From assembly GCF_026229185.1 (NCBI RefSeq), contig NZ_JAGGJA010000001.1, forward strand, positions 62,001 through 126,000: a DNA stretch of 64,000 nucleotides, read 5' to 3'. Made by a program: the position numbers and the translations under genes. Numbering within the stretch: the first letter of the stretch is position 1; each line of letters starts with the position of its first letter. Shown here piece by piece: positions 35,305 through 45,300 of the stretch. The DNA is from Fodinibius salsisoli. GTDB taxonomy: Bacteria; Bacteroidota; Rhodothermia; Balneolales; Balneolaceae. A model generated the notes under the pieces. It made no database searches and was not told where the DNA came from. It was given only the letters and a program-made list of their open reading frames with translations.

Positions 35305-36702
35305 TTAATTGCTGAAATATTTTGCGGCTATTTTCTGCAGGGCCTCGAAACTGCAAATTGCCTGCTCGGGAAGCCGACTACCATCTTCTCCAAAGACATA
35401 CAGCTCAGATTCGTCCTCCACTCTGACAGCCGATTCGTCAATATTCCCTTTTTCATTGGTAACAGCCTCCAAATTCAATCCCAGGTACCGAGCCAGAAAG
35501 GGGTACATAGCTACTCGTTTGGATGGTCCGTAATCATGGCCTTCAGTAGGGAAGTGTTTATTCTCAACCCGCGACTCTTTACCATAAAACCTATATATCT
35601 TCTGCACATACGGAAAAGCGATTTCCGGCACATCCGCCGTCCAGTCATTGCCATCCGAAATGATGAGCTGCGGACGCGGAGCAGCCATGGCTGCTATTTC
35701 AACATTGTTGGTCCCGCCGCCACACAGGTGTACCGGCCGACCGCTTTCGCAGAGGCATCCCCCGTTGAAGTAAGAAGAAAGCATCACTACCGGTACGCTT
35801 ACATCGATGCGATTATCCAGTGCTGTCAGCAGCATAGTCTGGCTGCCTCCGCCTGAACCGCCGGTAATGCCAATCCGGGTGGAATCAGCATGTTGCAAGC
35901 CGGTTAAAAAATCTACAATTCGCATGCCGTTGAGAATCTGTATCGTCATGGCCAGGGGCGTTCGGTGGGCCTTTGAATCAACCTGAAGCTGAGATTCGCC
36001 CCACCCAAACAAATCATAACTAAATACCATCGCTCCCATCCGCGCAAGGGTCGCCATCCGTAGCTGCTGATCTTCCCGGTATCGCCCCCCGTTAAAATGT
36101 CCATTGGGACTGAGAATCACCGGCACTTTCCCCTGCATCTTGGAAGGCCGATAGAGGGAGCCCGCCACATAAAGACCGGGTACAGTTTCGATGGCTACAT
36201 TTTCTACCGTATAGCCATCGTATGTGCGCTTGTTAGTAATAATGGGATCAGAATTGGGATTTGGTGGAAGCGGCGAGAGTTTCAATGATTGTAACATACA
36301 CTGGCGCAGCAACTCACTTCTTTGCTCCCAGCTTTGGCGATCATCATATCGATGAGACAAGTATTCAAGCTGTGCTTTGCCTTCTTCCGGCGACCTGCGG
36401 TCCACCTCAAACTTTTTGATCACATACTGCTTTTCCCCCGCTTTGCTAAACATCAGATAATGAGGAGACAACAAGCTGATCAGGCTTTCTTGCAACTCTT
36501 CTCCCTGCCAATCTTTATCAGAGACCCAAAGGTCTTTTACCAACCCCCCTTCATATCGTAGATCGACGTTATACTCAGCCTCGATCTGTTCAAACGCTGC
36601 CGGTAACCGATCGCCGGTTTCCTGGGCCCATAGTTTCCCTTCCACTCCTGTTGCAAGCAGAAGTATAGCTAAGAGGCTATATTTTGTTAGAATCTCTTTC
36701 AT
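35305..36702 (-). CDS. Secreted alpha/beta-hydrolase esterase with N-terminal STN-like domain (pectin or acetyl esterase)
   Basis: The 465-residue protein starts with a signal peptide (to about LWAQ, residue 27). Residues 33-98 match the short N-terminal STN domain pattern normally found in TonB transporters and secretins: LPAAFEQIEAEYNVDLRY, then LQESLISLLSPHYL and a final YVIKK strand. From about 165 on it is an alpha/beta hydrolase with the nucleophile segment GITGGSGGGSQT (Ser283), a DLFGWGES strand and a late EGHDYGP His. The nearest known type is the acetylxylan-esterase-like group that includes the RG-II-linked pectin methylesterase BT1017 (CE19, from memory). The STN fusion is unusual. 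It lies 36 bp upstream of GH127. Confidence 0.72.
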   Translation of the reverse strand: MKEILTKYSLLAILLLATGVEGKLWAQETGDRLPAAFEQIEAEYNVDLRYEGGLVKDLWVSDKDWQGEELQESLISLLSPHYLMFSKAGEKQYVIKKFEVDRRSPEEGKAQLEYLSHRYDDRQSWEQRSELLRQCMLQSLKLSPLPPNPNSDPIITNKRTYDGYTVENVAIETVPGLYVAGSLYRPSKMQGKVPVILSPNGHFNGGRYREDQQLRMATLARMGAMVFSYDLFGWGESQLQVDSKAHRTPLAMTIQILNGMRIVDFLTGLQHADSTRIGITGGSGGGSQTMLLTALDNRIDVSVPVVMLSSYFNGGCLCESGRPVHLCGGGTNNVEIAAMAAPRPQLIISDGNDWTADVPEIAFPYVQKIYRFYGKESRVENKHFPTEGHDYGPSKRVAMYPFLARYLGLNLEAVTNEKGNIDESAVRVEDESELYVFGEDGSRLPEQAICSFEALQKIAAKYFSN

Positions 36703-36723
36703 TTTTATCCTGATTCACTGCAC

Positions 36724-37815
36724 CTAATCGGGCCAGTGCCCTTGTTCCATAGCGTGAAGATCAAGCTTTGACGGATCCACTTTGACATACTTAATGCGCT
36801 CGCGCCGCCAGGTATAGACGATATGTACCATCCCATCTTTCGATTGAATAACCGAAGGATAGGAATACTGGCTGATTTTTGAGTCTTCCAATACTAATGC
36901 TGCACTCCATGCTTCGCCATCCTCAGAAACAGCCACATTCAAGGGCGTTCGTTCCGCTTTCCCCCGCTCGGCTCCTTCGGGCGGCCGCACGTGATTATAG
37001 ACGAGCAAATGCCGTCCATCATCCAGAGTTACCGCATCGAGTCCGGAGTTGTTATTGGGAAGAGTACTCTTTTTCATAGGCGACCAGCTTTGGCCATAAT
37101 CTTGTGACCATGATTCTACGATGGCCCGGCTCTGGCTGCGGGCAAGGATCTGCAGGGTACCGTCCCCGTGGCTCAATATCGTTGGTTGTATAATCTGAAA
37201 TTCATCCCCTTCGTTTAAGGGACCAACCTTGGTCCATGTCTCCCCGAAATCGGGACTTAGTTCCATATGCACCTTCCAGCCATTGTCTTCGGTACTGGAA
37301 CCGGCAAGCAAGTCTCCGTTTTCCAATAGAACCGGCTTATTCTTTATTGGTCCTAAGATACTCTCCGACAATTTTTCAGGCTTCGACCAGGTTTCTCCGC
37401 CGTCATCTGAAGTTATCACCATGCCCCACCACGTAGAAGGGCTGGGGCCCACTTTATAAAAAAGCTTGGTCTGTCCGTTGGGCGTGTGATAGAGGACCGG
37501 ATTCCAGCTGGGATACTGCTTTCCTTCATCCTCCACGCTGGTAACCACTTCCTCAGGGGCCGTCCATGCGCCATCTTGAAGCCGGCTTATCCAAATGCCT
37601 ACATCGTCATCGCCTTCATCGGTCCCCCCAAACCAGGCCGCAATCAATCCCTGCTCCGTTTCTTCTATCGTAGCTGCATGAGCCGAGGGGAAGGGAGCCT
37701 CTTTATAAATAAATTCTTCTTCAACGATACCTTCCTTCCATTGGTCCGATTGGGCCCAAAGCTCACCTATCCCAATCAAAGACAGCATCAATACTGTTAT
37801 TGCTAACTTTTTCAT
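36724..37815 (-). CDS. Sialidase-like BNR beta-propeller protein, short form
   Basis: The 363-residue protein has a signal peptide (cleavage near LWAQ, residue 22) and four Asp-box repeats: SDDGGETWS, SPDFGETWT, SQDYGQSWS and a degenerate SEDGEAWS. The opening APFPSAHAATIEETEQGLIAAWFGG and the WISRLQDGAW strand match the GH33-like exo-hydrolases that recur in polysaccharide loci. It is a paralogue of the 446-residue protein at 20529-21869 but lacks that protein's central extra stretch. Substrate unknown; in RG-II context a keto-deoxy-sugar linkage is conceivable. It sits between the two-domain propeller gene (46 bp) and the esterase gene (21 bp). Confidence 0.75.
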   Translation of the reverse strand: MKKLAITVLMLSLIGIGELWAQSDQWKEGIVEEEFIYKEAPFPSAHAATIEETEQGLIAAWFGGTDEGDDDVGIWISRLQDGAWTAPEEVVTSVEDEGKQYPSWNPVLYHTPNGQTKLFYKVGPSPSTWWGMVITSDDGGETWSKPEKLSESILGPIKNKPVLLENGDLLAGSSTEDNGWKVHMELSPDFGETWTKVGPLNEGDEFQIIQPTILSHGDGTLQILARSQSRAIVESWSQDYGQSWSPMKKSTLPNNNSGLDAVTLDDGRHLLVYNHVRPPEGAERGKAERTPLNVAVSEDGEAWSAALVLEDSKISQYSYPSVIQSKDGMVHIVYTWRRERIKYVKVDPSKLDLHAMEQGHWPD

Positions 37816-37861
37816 TTGTCTATCTTTTCTTTTAGTAGTTAGTTTCTTGTTAATCCCTTCC

Positions 37862-39712
37862 TCAAAATCCTTCGAATTGTTCTGTTTTCAGGGAATGAAG
37901 ATAGTATACAGCTTCTTCAACCGGTTTCCCGGCCTTTTCCAGGTCAGCCCCCTTCTTTTCCATCGTATCAATAGTCGGGAAATAGCGACGATCACCCGTG
38001 CGAAATACTACGCGACTTAAATCATCAACGGCCACATAGAACCGGCGGAAGGTTACTCGCTCTCCGTTCAGGTAGAGGGCATATTCCCAATTTTCAGCAT
38101 CATATTCGATGCAAAACTGATACTCTTCACCGGCTTCATATTCCAGCAAGTCATTATTTTTGGGCCCCACCTTTAGCTTTAGTATCCCATCTTCATCAAA
38201 GATGATTCGAACAGCCCCCGTCCCCTTGGCATCCTGCATTTCAATCTCAAGAGTCCCATAGTCGGACTGCCCTGGAGTTACGGTGAATTCGGTCGCCAAT
38301 CGTTTAGATTCAGGAAAAAGACGATCCACCCGCGCGTAATCGTAACGGTCACGGTCTGTCAATGTCAATGCTTTAGTCCCACTGTCATTTTCAGAAATGT
38401 TAACAGCCGCCCACAGCGGACTATATATGTTCCATTTTTGAAGATCCTTGATAGAAGTGATGCCTTCAAAATCCTGGTCCACCTGCTTTTCGGCCCCGCC
38501 CTTTATAGGTATCGGGACAGAAGCGACCCAAATATCTTCTTTATTCATGCTGTAGGTCAACCACATATTGTCATCCGGCGGACTCCCATTCCCCTCCAGT
38601 ATACCCCGAACATATTGTGGTCCAAACGATTTGTACGCGCCGATATATCTCCGGGGAGGTATTTCTCCGGTAATGAGCCATAAATTATGGTAATCCAACC
38701 CATTTTCGCTGGTGGAAACAGCCAATGGCCAGCGGTATTCCTCAGCCGGATTGTACACCATCGCATATCGACCATCCGAGGTTCGCTGTGCCCACTGTTT
38801 GGCATTGGCCGTTACAAAGCCGGGGGAACGAACAGGATGGTATTCCCAGCTTTCTCCATCATCTTGGCTAATAGACGTCAACGCATGTTTCCAAAATCCG
38901 ATTACTCGACCATTGGGAAGATGATAGTAACTCAAAGCCTTAAATTGATCTTGCAGGGGAATAATCGGGTCATCCCGATCCGCCTCTTCCACCCACTGTT
39001 GTACCATCAGTGGCGTATCTCTCAGTTCGTTGCAGGCTTCAACAAAAGCTTCATTGTCACTTGAGGTATAATAGGGATAGGAAGTGTTATCCTCATCCCA
39101 TCCGTCATTATAATTAATGAAATGGATAGGACCGTAGCTGCCGTCTTTTTTTACCTCCCGTACGACCCGGCCGATGCCCTCTCCATCATTGGGATCCCCC
39201 TCCTCGGATATTGCTATTCCGTGGTAAGCAAGGGTAAGCATCGTACCATTTTCGGCCACATAGAACCCCATGCGTTGGTGCATAAGGGAGCTGTCATTGT
39301 GAGCGACCGCTCCATTTTTTTCTGTCCCGTCAGGTATAGGATAAGGTGCGAATACCACTTCCGGCGTAGACCAGTTGTATCCGTCGTTGGAGGTCGCAAT
39401 CAGTGTTTGTCCGGGAGGCTCGTGTTCTCCCACGGGGTTGCTTAAATACTGAACATAATAAGTCCCATTCCAGTAGGCCATATTGGGCGCATGATTATAG
39501 GTCCAGCCCGTTCCTTCAGCGCGATCCGGGAATTCCCGATTTGCACGTAGTATCTGGATATTATGAACCCCCATGACCGGCGGCAACTGCCCGTGATGAT
39601 AATCCATGTTAGGCAGGATCTTTCCATGAAATCGAGCAGTATCCGGTGCCTGTGCGCCTGCGGAAACATACCACAGGAAGCAACAAATAACTGTTATACT
39701 TTTCTTCAACAT
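37862..39712 (-). CDS. Two-domain secreted protein: BNR-type propeller plus C-terminal jelly roll
   Basis: The 616-residue protein has a signal peptide to about SAGAQ (residue 21). The first 420 residues form a propeller, with MGVHNIQILRANREF, WTYNHAPNMAYWNGTYYVQ, LIATSNDGYNWSTPEVVF, DDGESWEYHP and WLTYSMNKEDIWVASVPIP. A C-terminal beta-sandwich of the concanavalin/LamG type follows (from about QDFEGITSIKDLQKWN, including YALYLNGERVTFRRF). The propeller resembles enzymes annotated as exo-sialidases and the L-rhamnose-glucuronate lyases of the PL27/PL42 type; I hold that link weakly. It is in tight order with GH43 (17 bp) and the BNR protein (46 bp). Confidence 0.6.
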   Translation of the reverse strand: MLKKSITVICCFLWYVSAGAQAPDTARFHGKILPNMDYHHGQLPPVMGVHNIQILRANREFPDRAEGTGWTYNHAPNMAYWNGTYYVQYLSNPVGEHEPPGQTLIATSNDGYNWSTPEVVFAPYPIPDGTEKNGAVAHNDSSLMHQRMGFYVAENGTMLTLAYHGIAISEEGDPNDGEGIGRVVREVKKDGSYGPIHFINYNDGWDEDNTSYPYYTSSDNEAFVEACNELRDTPLMVQQWVEEADRDDPIIPLQDQFKALSYYHLPNGRVIGFWKHALTSISQDDGESWEYHPVRSPGFVTANAKQWAQRTSDGRYAMVYNPAEEYRWPLAVSTSENGLDYHNLWLITGEIPPRRYIGAYKSFGPQYVRGILEGNGSPPDDNMWLTYSMNKEDIWVASVPIPIKGGAEKQVDQDFEGITSIKDLQKWNIYSPLWAAVNISENDSGTKALTLTDRDRYDYARVDRLFPESKRLATEFTVTPGQSDYGTLEIEMQDAKGTGAVRIIFDEDGILKLKVGPKNNDLLEYEAGEEYQFCIEYDAENWEYALYLNGERVTFRRFYVAVDDLSRVVFRTGDRRYFPTIDTMEKKGADLEKAGKPVEEAVYYLHSLKTEQFEGF

Positions 39713-39729
39713 TACGTTAAACCTGATTT

Positions 39730-40632
39730 TTAATTTTCCTGAGATCGAATTTCTTGTGCCTTATTCTTCAAATGCTCCAACACTGTTTCACTGGCTTTGA
39801 CAATCGTACCGTGCTTGTGTCCTTCCGGTATCTGCACCTCACCAGAAACATCTTCGAATGACTTAAACTCTTTAGTTTCGACCGCCAGGTATTCCTTATC
39901 TTCATAGGCATCATAATAAATGATCCAAGAATTTTGCTTCTCGATGACGGTCGGCCCTTCGGTAAACTTTTTCGTGAAAGGCTCAGAATAATTTTCGTAT
40001 GGCCCTAATGGATCATCACTGAATGCCACGCTTAGATTTCGCTCGGGACGCGTATTGTCTTTGAGCACGAGCACATAATCATCTTTGGCTCGTTTTACGA
40101 TCGTGGCATCGATCACACTGAATCCCGGGTCAAGAAATAACTTGGTCTCTGAAAACACCTCAAAATCTTTCGTCGTGGTGTAATACATGCGGTGGTTATT
40201 GTCTTCAGCCTCTTGTCCTTTTGGAAAACGATGGGGAATGGTCGAGGCCCATAGGATTATATATCGGTCCTTTTCATCATCATAAAATAACTCCGGGGCC
40301 CAGACATTTACCGTTGTAGGCTCATGTTCCATGGCAGGGATAAATTGCTGTTTGGACCAATTCACAAGGTCTTCAGATGAAGCATATCCAAACCCCCGAT
40401 CTCCTTTCCAACCGGTCGTCCACACCATATGGAAGGTACCATCAGGTCCACGTTCAATAGAGGGATCACGCATAAGATGGCTGTCTCCAACTTTGGGTTC
40501 CAAATAGGGGCCGCCCAGGTTCTTCCAATGGTAGCCATCATAGCTGTACAGCAAATATAACCCCTCCGTGCCGGGTTCACGGAAGGAGCTGAAGATATAC
40601 ACCTCATCCGATTTGGAGCTGCACGACGCCAA
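39730..40632 (-). CDS. GH43-like five-bladed propeller glycosidase, lipoprotein with unclear start
   Basis: The catalytic domain of about 295 residues has GH43 features: MRDPSIERGPDGTFHMVWTTG with the base Asp, VWAPELFYDD, FSVIDATIVK with the central Asp, and KKFTEGPTVIEK with the likely acid Glu. GH43 enzymes typically remove arabinose, xylose or galactose. The only standard start in frame is the TTG at 40632, but it falls inside a lipobox (LASC). The frame continues upstream to a stop at 40699, encoding FKKYIVLILCSAFLASC, a good lipoprotein signal without ATG, GTG or TTG. An ATG one base out of frame precedes it. The real start lies in 40650-40698, or a one-base error or mutation is present. 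Confidence 0.75.
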   Translation of the reverse strand: MASCSSKSDEVYIFSSFREPGTEGLYLLYSYDGYHWKNLGGPYLEPKVGDSHLMRDPSIERGPDGTFHMVWTTGWKGDRGFGYASSEDLVNWSKQQFIPAMEHEPTTVNVWAPELFYDDEKDRYIILWASTIPHRFPKGQEAEDNNHRMYYTTTKDFEVFSETKLFLDPGFSVIDATIVKRAKDDYVLVLKDNTRPERNLSVAFSDDPLGPYENYSEPFTKKFTEGPTVIEKQNSWIIYYDAYEDKEYLAVETKEFKSFEDVSGEVQIPEGHKHGTIVKASETVLEHLKNKAQEIRSQEN

Positions 40633-40698
40633 GAATGCTGAACATAAAATGAGTACTATGTATTTTTTGAAACCGATTGTATTGTCTTCTTTTTCAAT

Positions 40699-40944
40699 TC
40701 ATATTTTAACTAACTCCAAAGAGCCTTGATTTATAGTCCACCGATTCAGTATAGAAGCAAAAATTTCATTCAAATGAACATAACCGATTTTTGTCGTCCT
40801 CCCAGAGGATTCGGAGATCCAGGATTCTGAAAAGTTGAAAGCCGTTAATTTTGGCTGAGATTTGTTTCAATGCTCATTGCCTCAAGAGATCCTGAAACCA
40901 GTTCAGGATGACAAGGTTCATTTTCTTAATCGGTATACGGGTTT
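40699..40944. repeat. Intergenic region with short interspersed palindromic repeat
   Basis: These 246 bp between the GH140 stop and the GH43 gene hold no gene. ATCCTGAA (40889-40896) and TTCAGGAT (40902-40909) form a perfect 8-bp hairpin with a 5-base loop, within a CCTGAAACCAGTTCAGGATGAC-type element that looks like the common short interspersed repeats of this bacterial group. A smaller dyad TTCATT/AATGAA lies at 40765-40778, upstream of GH43, and could be regulatory. A degraded repeat-like stretch is seen near 40795-40830. Confidence 0.5.
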
Positions 40945-42342
40945 TCATACACTGTCTAAAATTAACACCCAGTCGTTGCCATTCTTTTTCTCGCCCGGCG
41001 GATCAAATTCACGGGTCCCTTCATTGGCATACGTTCCAATCTCTTTTTCACTCCCGTCCCGGGGACTGTACCACGTGGCTTTGACCTCCTTTCCATCGAT
41101 CTTCCCCATGGCGATATTCATCTCTCGGCCGTTATAGGTGTAGATAAAGGCATAATCGCTACCCCGTGTGGCCGCCAAATAGTCGTTCCGCTCCCCTTGC
41201 TCAACTACCAATGAAGCGTCCGGCATCCGTTCCAGGAACGGACGGGAAAGCATCAATTCTTTCAAGTGAATCATTTGTTCCGCTCCCGGATCATCAATTG
41301 CATTATACCAAGCTTTCCTGACTCCAAAAGCGCCTTCAACGCCCGGCTCATGCATCTGCATAACTGCATTATGACCATAGGTGTATCCAAAGGCACCGGC
41401 AAAAACGGACCAGTAACCATACCGGCGCACATGCCGGGCCTTCCAGCGGGGCTCTTCGGGATTATGCAAACCCTGCGGAATCTCTTCATAGGAGGGCTCG
41501 GCATCAATCGTGGGTTTTACCGGCTTTTTCTCGTAATCCATCTTCACATACCGCCAGTTATCTTCCCCAAAATTAAGCTCCGTGTCATCCTGGTCATACC
41601 GACGATGCCCCGACTGTATCATGTTGAAGTCCAGCCACGGCTCCGTATGAAACCACATGGATGACATTTTTCTTCCACGCGGATGAAAAGTGATCAGGTG
41701 ATTGGGATCTTTTTCATTCAACGTATTCCCGATGATCTTCCACGTAGCTGTGGAATCGCTGCCAAAGGTATCTCCGCCGTTGAGCCAGACAATGTTGGGT
41801 TTGTCTTTATACCGGTTGGCCATGAATGCTGCATACTTCCCGGCCTCTTCCCGGCTCACATTACCCGACTTCACATTGTTGCCCCAAACGGGGACCAACG
41901 CCATATATAAATCCCGCTCGGCAGCTTCTTCTACCAGGTAATCCACATGATCCCAGTAGTCGTAGGCAGTGGAATCATCGAACTCAGTTCCCTCGGTTAT
42001 TCGGGGTTGACCGACACTCTTTGAGGTAAAGGCACTGTCTCCGTACACATTCGCGGATTCCACGGACGGTATGGCCATCACCTGAATGACATTAAACCCT
42101 TTATCTTTTCGATTGTCCAGGTATTTTAGTGCATCCTCTCTGTTCAGCTTGGTAAAGAGTAGCCAAGCCGTATCGCCCAGCCAGAAAAAAGGTTCTCCCT
42201 GTCCGTCGACCAGGTACCGATTATTTTCCGAGACTTTCAACTCGCTCATCTTCTCATCCTTCTTATTCTTTTCCGGCGTATCTGTTGAACAGGCTGCCAG
42301 AGACATCCCAATGAGAAAACAGAGACTATAATATCGTAGCAT
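40945..42342 (-). CDS. GH140-type D-apiosidase lipoprotein
   Basis: The 465-residue protein is a lipoprotein (SLAAC, Cys18). It matches the apiosidase-like catalytic domain (DUF4038): NRYLVDGQGEPFFWLGDTAW at 41-60, KGFNVIQVMAIPS, MALVPVWGNNV at 147-157, NIVWLNGGD at 183-191 and PTIDAEPSYE at 277-286. A C-terminal small beta-domain completes it (YTYNGREMNIAMGKIDG). Asp191 and Glu282 fall at the positions of the catalytic acid/base and nucleophile of the Bacteroides RG-II apiosidase. The expected activity is release of D-apiose from RG-II or apiogalacturonan. It follows the beta-helix fusion gene after 28 bp. With the RuBisCO-like/kinase module downstream it gives the locus an apiose theme. Confidence 0.85.
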   Translation of the reverse strand: MLRYYSLCFLIGMSLAACSTDTPEKNKKDEKMSELKVSENNRYLVDGQGEPFFWLGDTAWLLFTKLNREDALKYLDNRKDKGFNVIQVMAIPSVESANVYGDSAFTSKSVGQPRITEGTEFDDSTAYDYWDHVDYLVEEAAERDLYMALVPVWGNNVKSGNVSREEAGKYAAFMANRYKDKPNIVWLNGGDTFGSDSTATWKIIGNTLNEKDPNHLITFHPRGRKMSSMWFHTEPWLDFNMIQSGHRRYDQDDTELNFGEDNWRYVKMDYEKKPVKPTIDAEPSYEEIPQGLHNPEEPRWKARHVRRYGYWSVFAGAFGYTYGHNAVMQMHEPGVEGAFGVRKAWYNAIDDPGAEQMIHLKELMLSRPFLERMPDASLVVEQGERNDYLAATRGSDYAFIYTYNGREMNIAMGKIDGKEVKATWYSPRDGSEKEIGTYANEGTREFDPPGEKKNGNDWVLILDSV

Positions 42343-42370
42343 AAATAATTTAGTTGATTTTAGGTCATTC

Positions 42371-45300
42371 TTAATTTATATCGCTATCTATCCATATTAT
42401 GGAGGGTGATGACGGGGCCTTGTCCAATTTCAGCGTTCCATCTTTCACCAAAGTTTCTTGCTCTTTCAGTATCTCTCCATTCTCAGGATCGATCCAGCTA
42501 ATCGTGACTGACTCCACACTTGGATCTACCTCCAGCTGCCGGATACCCCGCGTTCGACTGTAAATAATGTATTCCTGTTTATCCCGGCTTAAAGCCCACT
42601 GCTGGTTTCCAAACTGCTGAACCGGCTGCATCGTAGCGGTATCGGTTAAAAATTCCTTGTTCTCCACTTCCGGGATAGAGGCCAGCGATCCGCCTGCCAT
42701 AAACACCGCCCAGCCGAGATCAGGGTCTTTCCTCGCTGAATAGGTGACCGGTTTCTGTGGAAATTGTTGTCGGTATTCGGAAACCGCCCGGTAGACCTGT
42801 TCAAACGAAGTTGATCCGTATTCCACCAGCCGGGCATGCTGCCGGGGTGCCAAAAACTGTCCGCCTTTCGGAGCATATAAGCTGCCATCCTTGCGGTAGT
42901 GCCAGCGCCGAATATCAATCAGGTCAACGGTTTTGGCACGTTCCTTGTCGGCTAAAATGGCATCCTGAACGTCTTTGGTGACGCTTAACCCGATAAAGGC
43001 ATCGTTCCCGGTCGCTTCTTCCCATTCCTGAATCGTATCAATCCAGAACTGAACAAAATGGAGCGGACCGGTGTATTCAGCACCAATAAACTGGATCACG
43101 TTGCTGTTTCCGGTAAAATTGGAAAGAGATTTTTTTATGTACGACTGGTGAAGGCTTCGCCGCTTGGGATGGGTAACATCATAAAACTGTTTGGACATAA
43201 AAATACGCTTATCGCCCGCGTAGTTCGGAGGCTCAGGGAAACCGGTATCGTTAATATTGTTGGCCGTTCGCCACGGGAAATCGGCCCAGTGGGCTCCGGC
43301 CTCCAGAATATTATGCTGAAAATAGTTCTGGTGGATCAGCATAATCCCTTCCCGCTCTGCCATATCTGCAAACTGATCGAGGCGATCCCAATACCAAGGA
43401 TTGTATTTCGTTAGGTCGTACTTGCTGAGTCCATCCCAGGCTGTACCCTTTCCGCTGCGGGCAAAAGGCTGTTCATAAAAAGGAGCCCAGACATCCCCAT
43501 CCATGCGCCGTACCCGCTGGTGATCGTCGCGGCGGCGCTCGTACCAAAGTCCATAATTATGATCCAGGGCCGCAACATTTTGCCGGTCAAATGTTTCTAC
43601 AACCTGTTGCAGGCTGTCGGTAAGTCCGTACCCATAGTGACCCGGCACATAACGGGTTACATGAGGCGTCGCTTCCTTGGTCGCAAATGGACGCATTCCG
43701 CCCCGCCACCAGCGCACACCTTCCCTTCTCCCCATTAACACCTGTCCGTTCTGAACTAACCAGCCGTTTTTGACGGTAACTTTGGGAGCAGGAGGGTTCT
43801 TATCAGGGGCAGCCACATCCGATGGTTCTAATCTTTTCACTCCTGTGGCAGTTGTCGGAATAGGATTGCGTTCCGAAGCGTTGTCAATCCAGTCCTCCAA
43901 CTGTGGAGCCGTCTCCATGGCAGCTGCAATTTGTTCAGCTGCCTGCTTTTTTGTGGGGCTTGTGTAAGATTTTGTGGTAATCGGCAGTAAATCCGCTCGA
44001 CTCATGACCTGTTCTCCCAGCCGCTCCGAAAGCTGGGCATAATACAAACTGCGAGGATCCACATGATCATTGACATTTCCCCAGTAGCCGGAACCAGAAT
44101 ACTGTGACCACACTCCTATGGCCCAATTTTCAGCCGTGGGAGGCTTGGCGCAAGCAATCATTGCGGCGCTGCATTGCCAAACCATGCTGTTGGCGGCCGT
44201 CCAACCTGCTCCCCGGGCACCCTGACCGCGATTAGCCAGCCGCAGAGCATTACCTTTCACATTCACAATATCAAAAAGAGCTCCTGAAGCCCAGCTGTTG
44301 ATCGTACCGCTAAAACTGTGGGGATGCATGGATGTTGCCTGAACAAAAGCGTTGAGTGTCGAAAGGTAACCGACTGCAAAATCATGGTAGCCATTTTCAG
44401 CATACAGGCGCTGAAAAAGCGTCTGCTGTCCCTTGGTCCAAAAGGTGTATCGTCGCTGACCACCTATCTCGGAGACAGGGTTCAGTGACTTGCTGTCTTC
44501 CACCGTGATACTTCGTCCGCTGCGGCGGACCAGCACCGCCGAACCCGCGAAGTGCTCAAATACGACCTGTCGCACCCAGGCATCCGCTACATTCTCCATC
44601 GTGATAGCCATCCAGCGGTGCGATTCATCTTTGGGATTATCCTTATCATAAGAAGAAACCAGTCGTATATTTTCAATGCCGACCTGGCGAATCCGTCCGG
44701 GCCAGAAATATTGGGCAATTGTTCCACCTCCGTAGGTGGAATCCAAGGCCGTGGTAATGGGGGCATCGATGAAAACGGTATCATCGTTAATCTTCGTAAC
44801 TTTTCGATCCCAGACGATATCCCGTTCTCCGGGTTTCCAGCCAATCCAGTCTATATTACCGCCGAACTCCGCCATTCCCAGCTCCTCGATCCACTTTGCT
44901 GTGCTCGGGCGCCGAATTACAACCTGATCTCCTTCCTGGAACAGCTCCGGCTTTTCTACCGCAAATTGCATGGCATTGACCGGCACATACGGCTGAGAAA
45001 CATCTACTTCCGTTCCTAATTTCCGATCTCCTTTTCCAACAATCCGAATCAATTCTTTTCGATCCTGACCGGCAGCCTCTATCACCGTCCCTTCCTTACT
45101 CATTCCGCTCCCTCTCAGTATTACACCAGAAGTTCTCAGAACAAGTTGTCCGGAAACCGAATAGGTGCCCTTTTCAAGCAAAACTGCTCCTCTCAGCCCC
45201 CTGTCATCAGCCGGGAGTGAGGCTACATAATCCAGGGCCGATTGGATACGCCGGGTATCATCTCCTTTCTTAAGCGGAACCACTATTTTGACAGGGGCAT

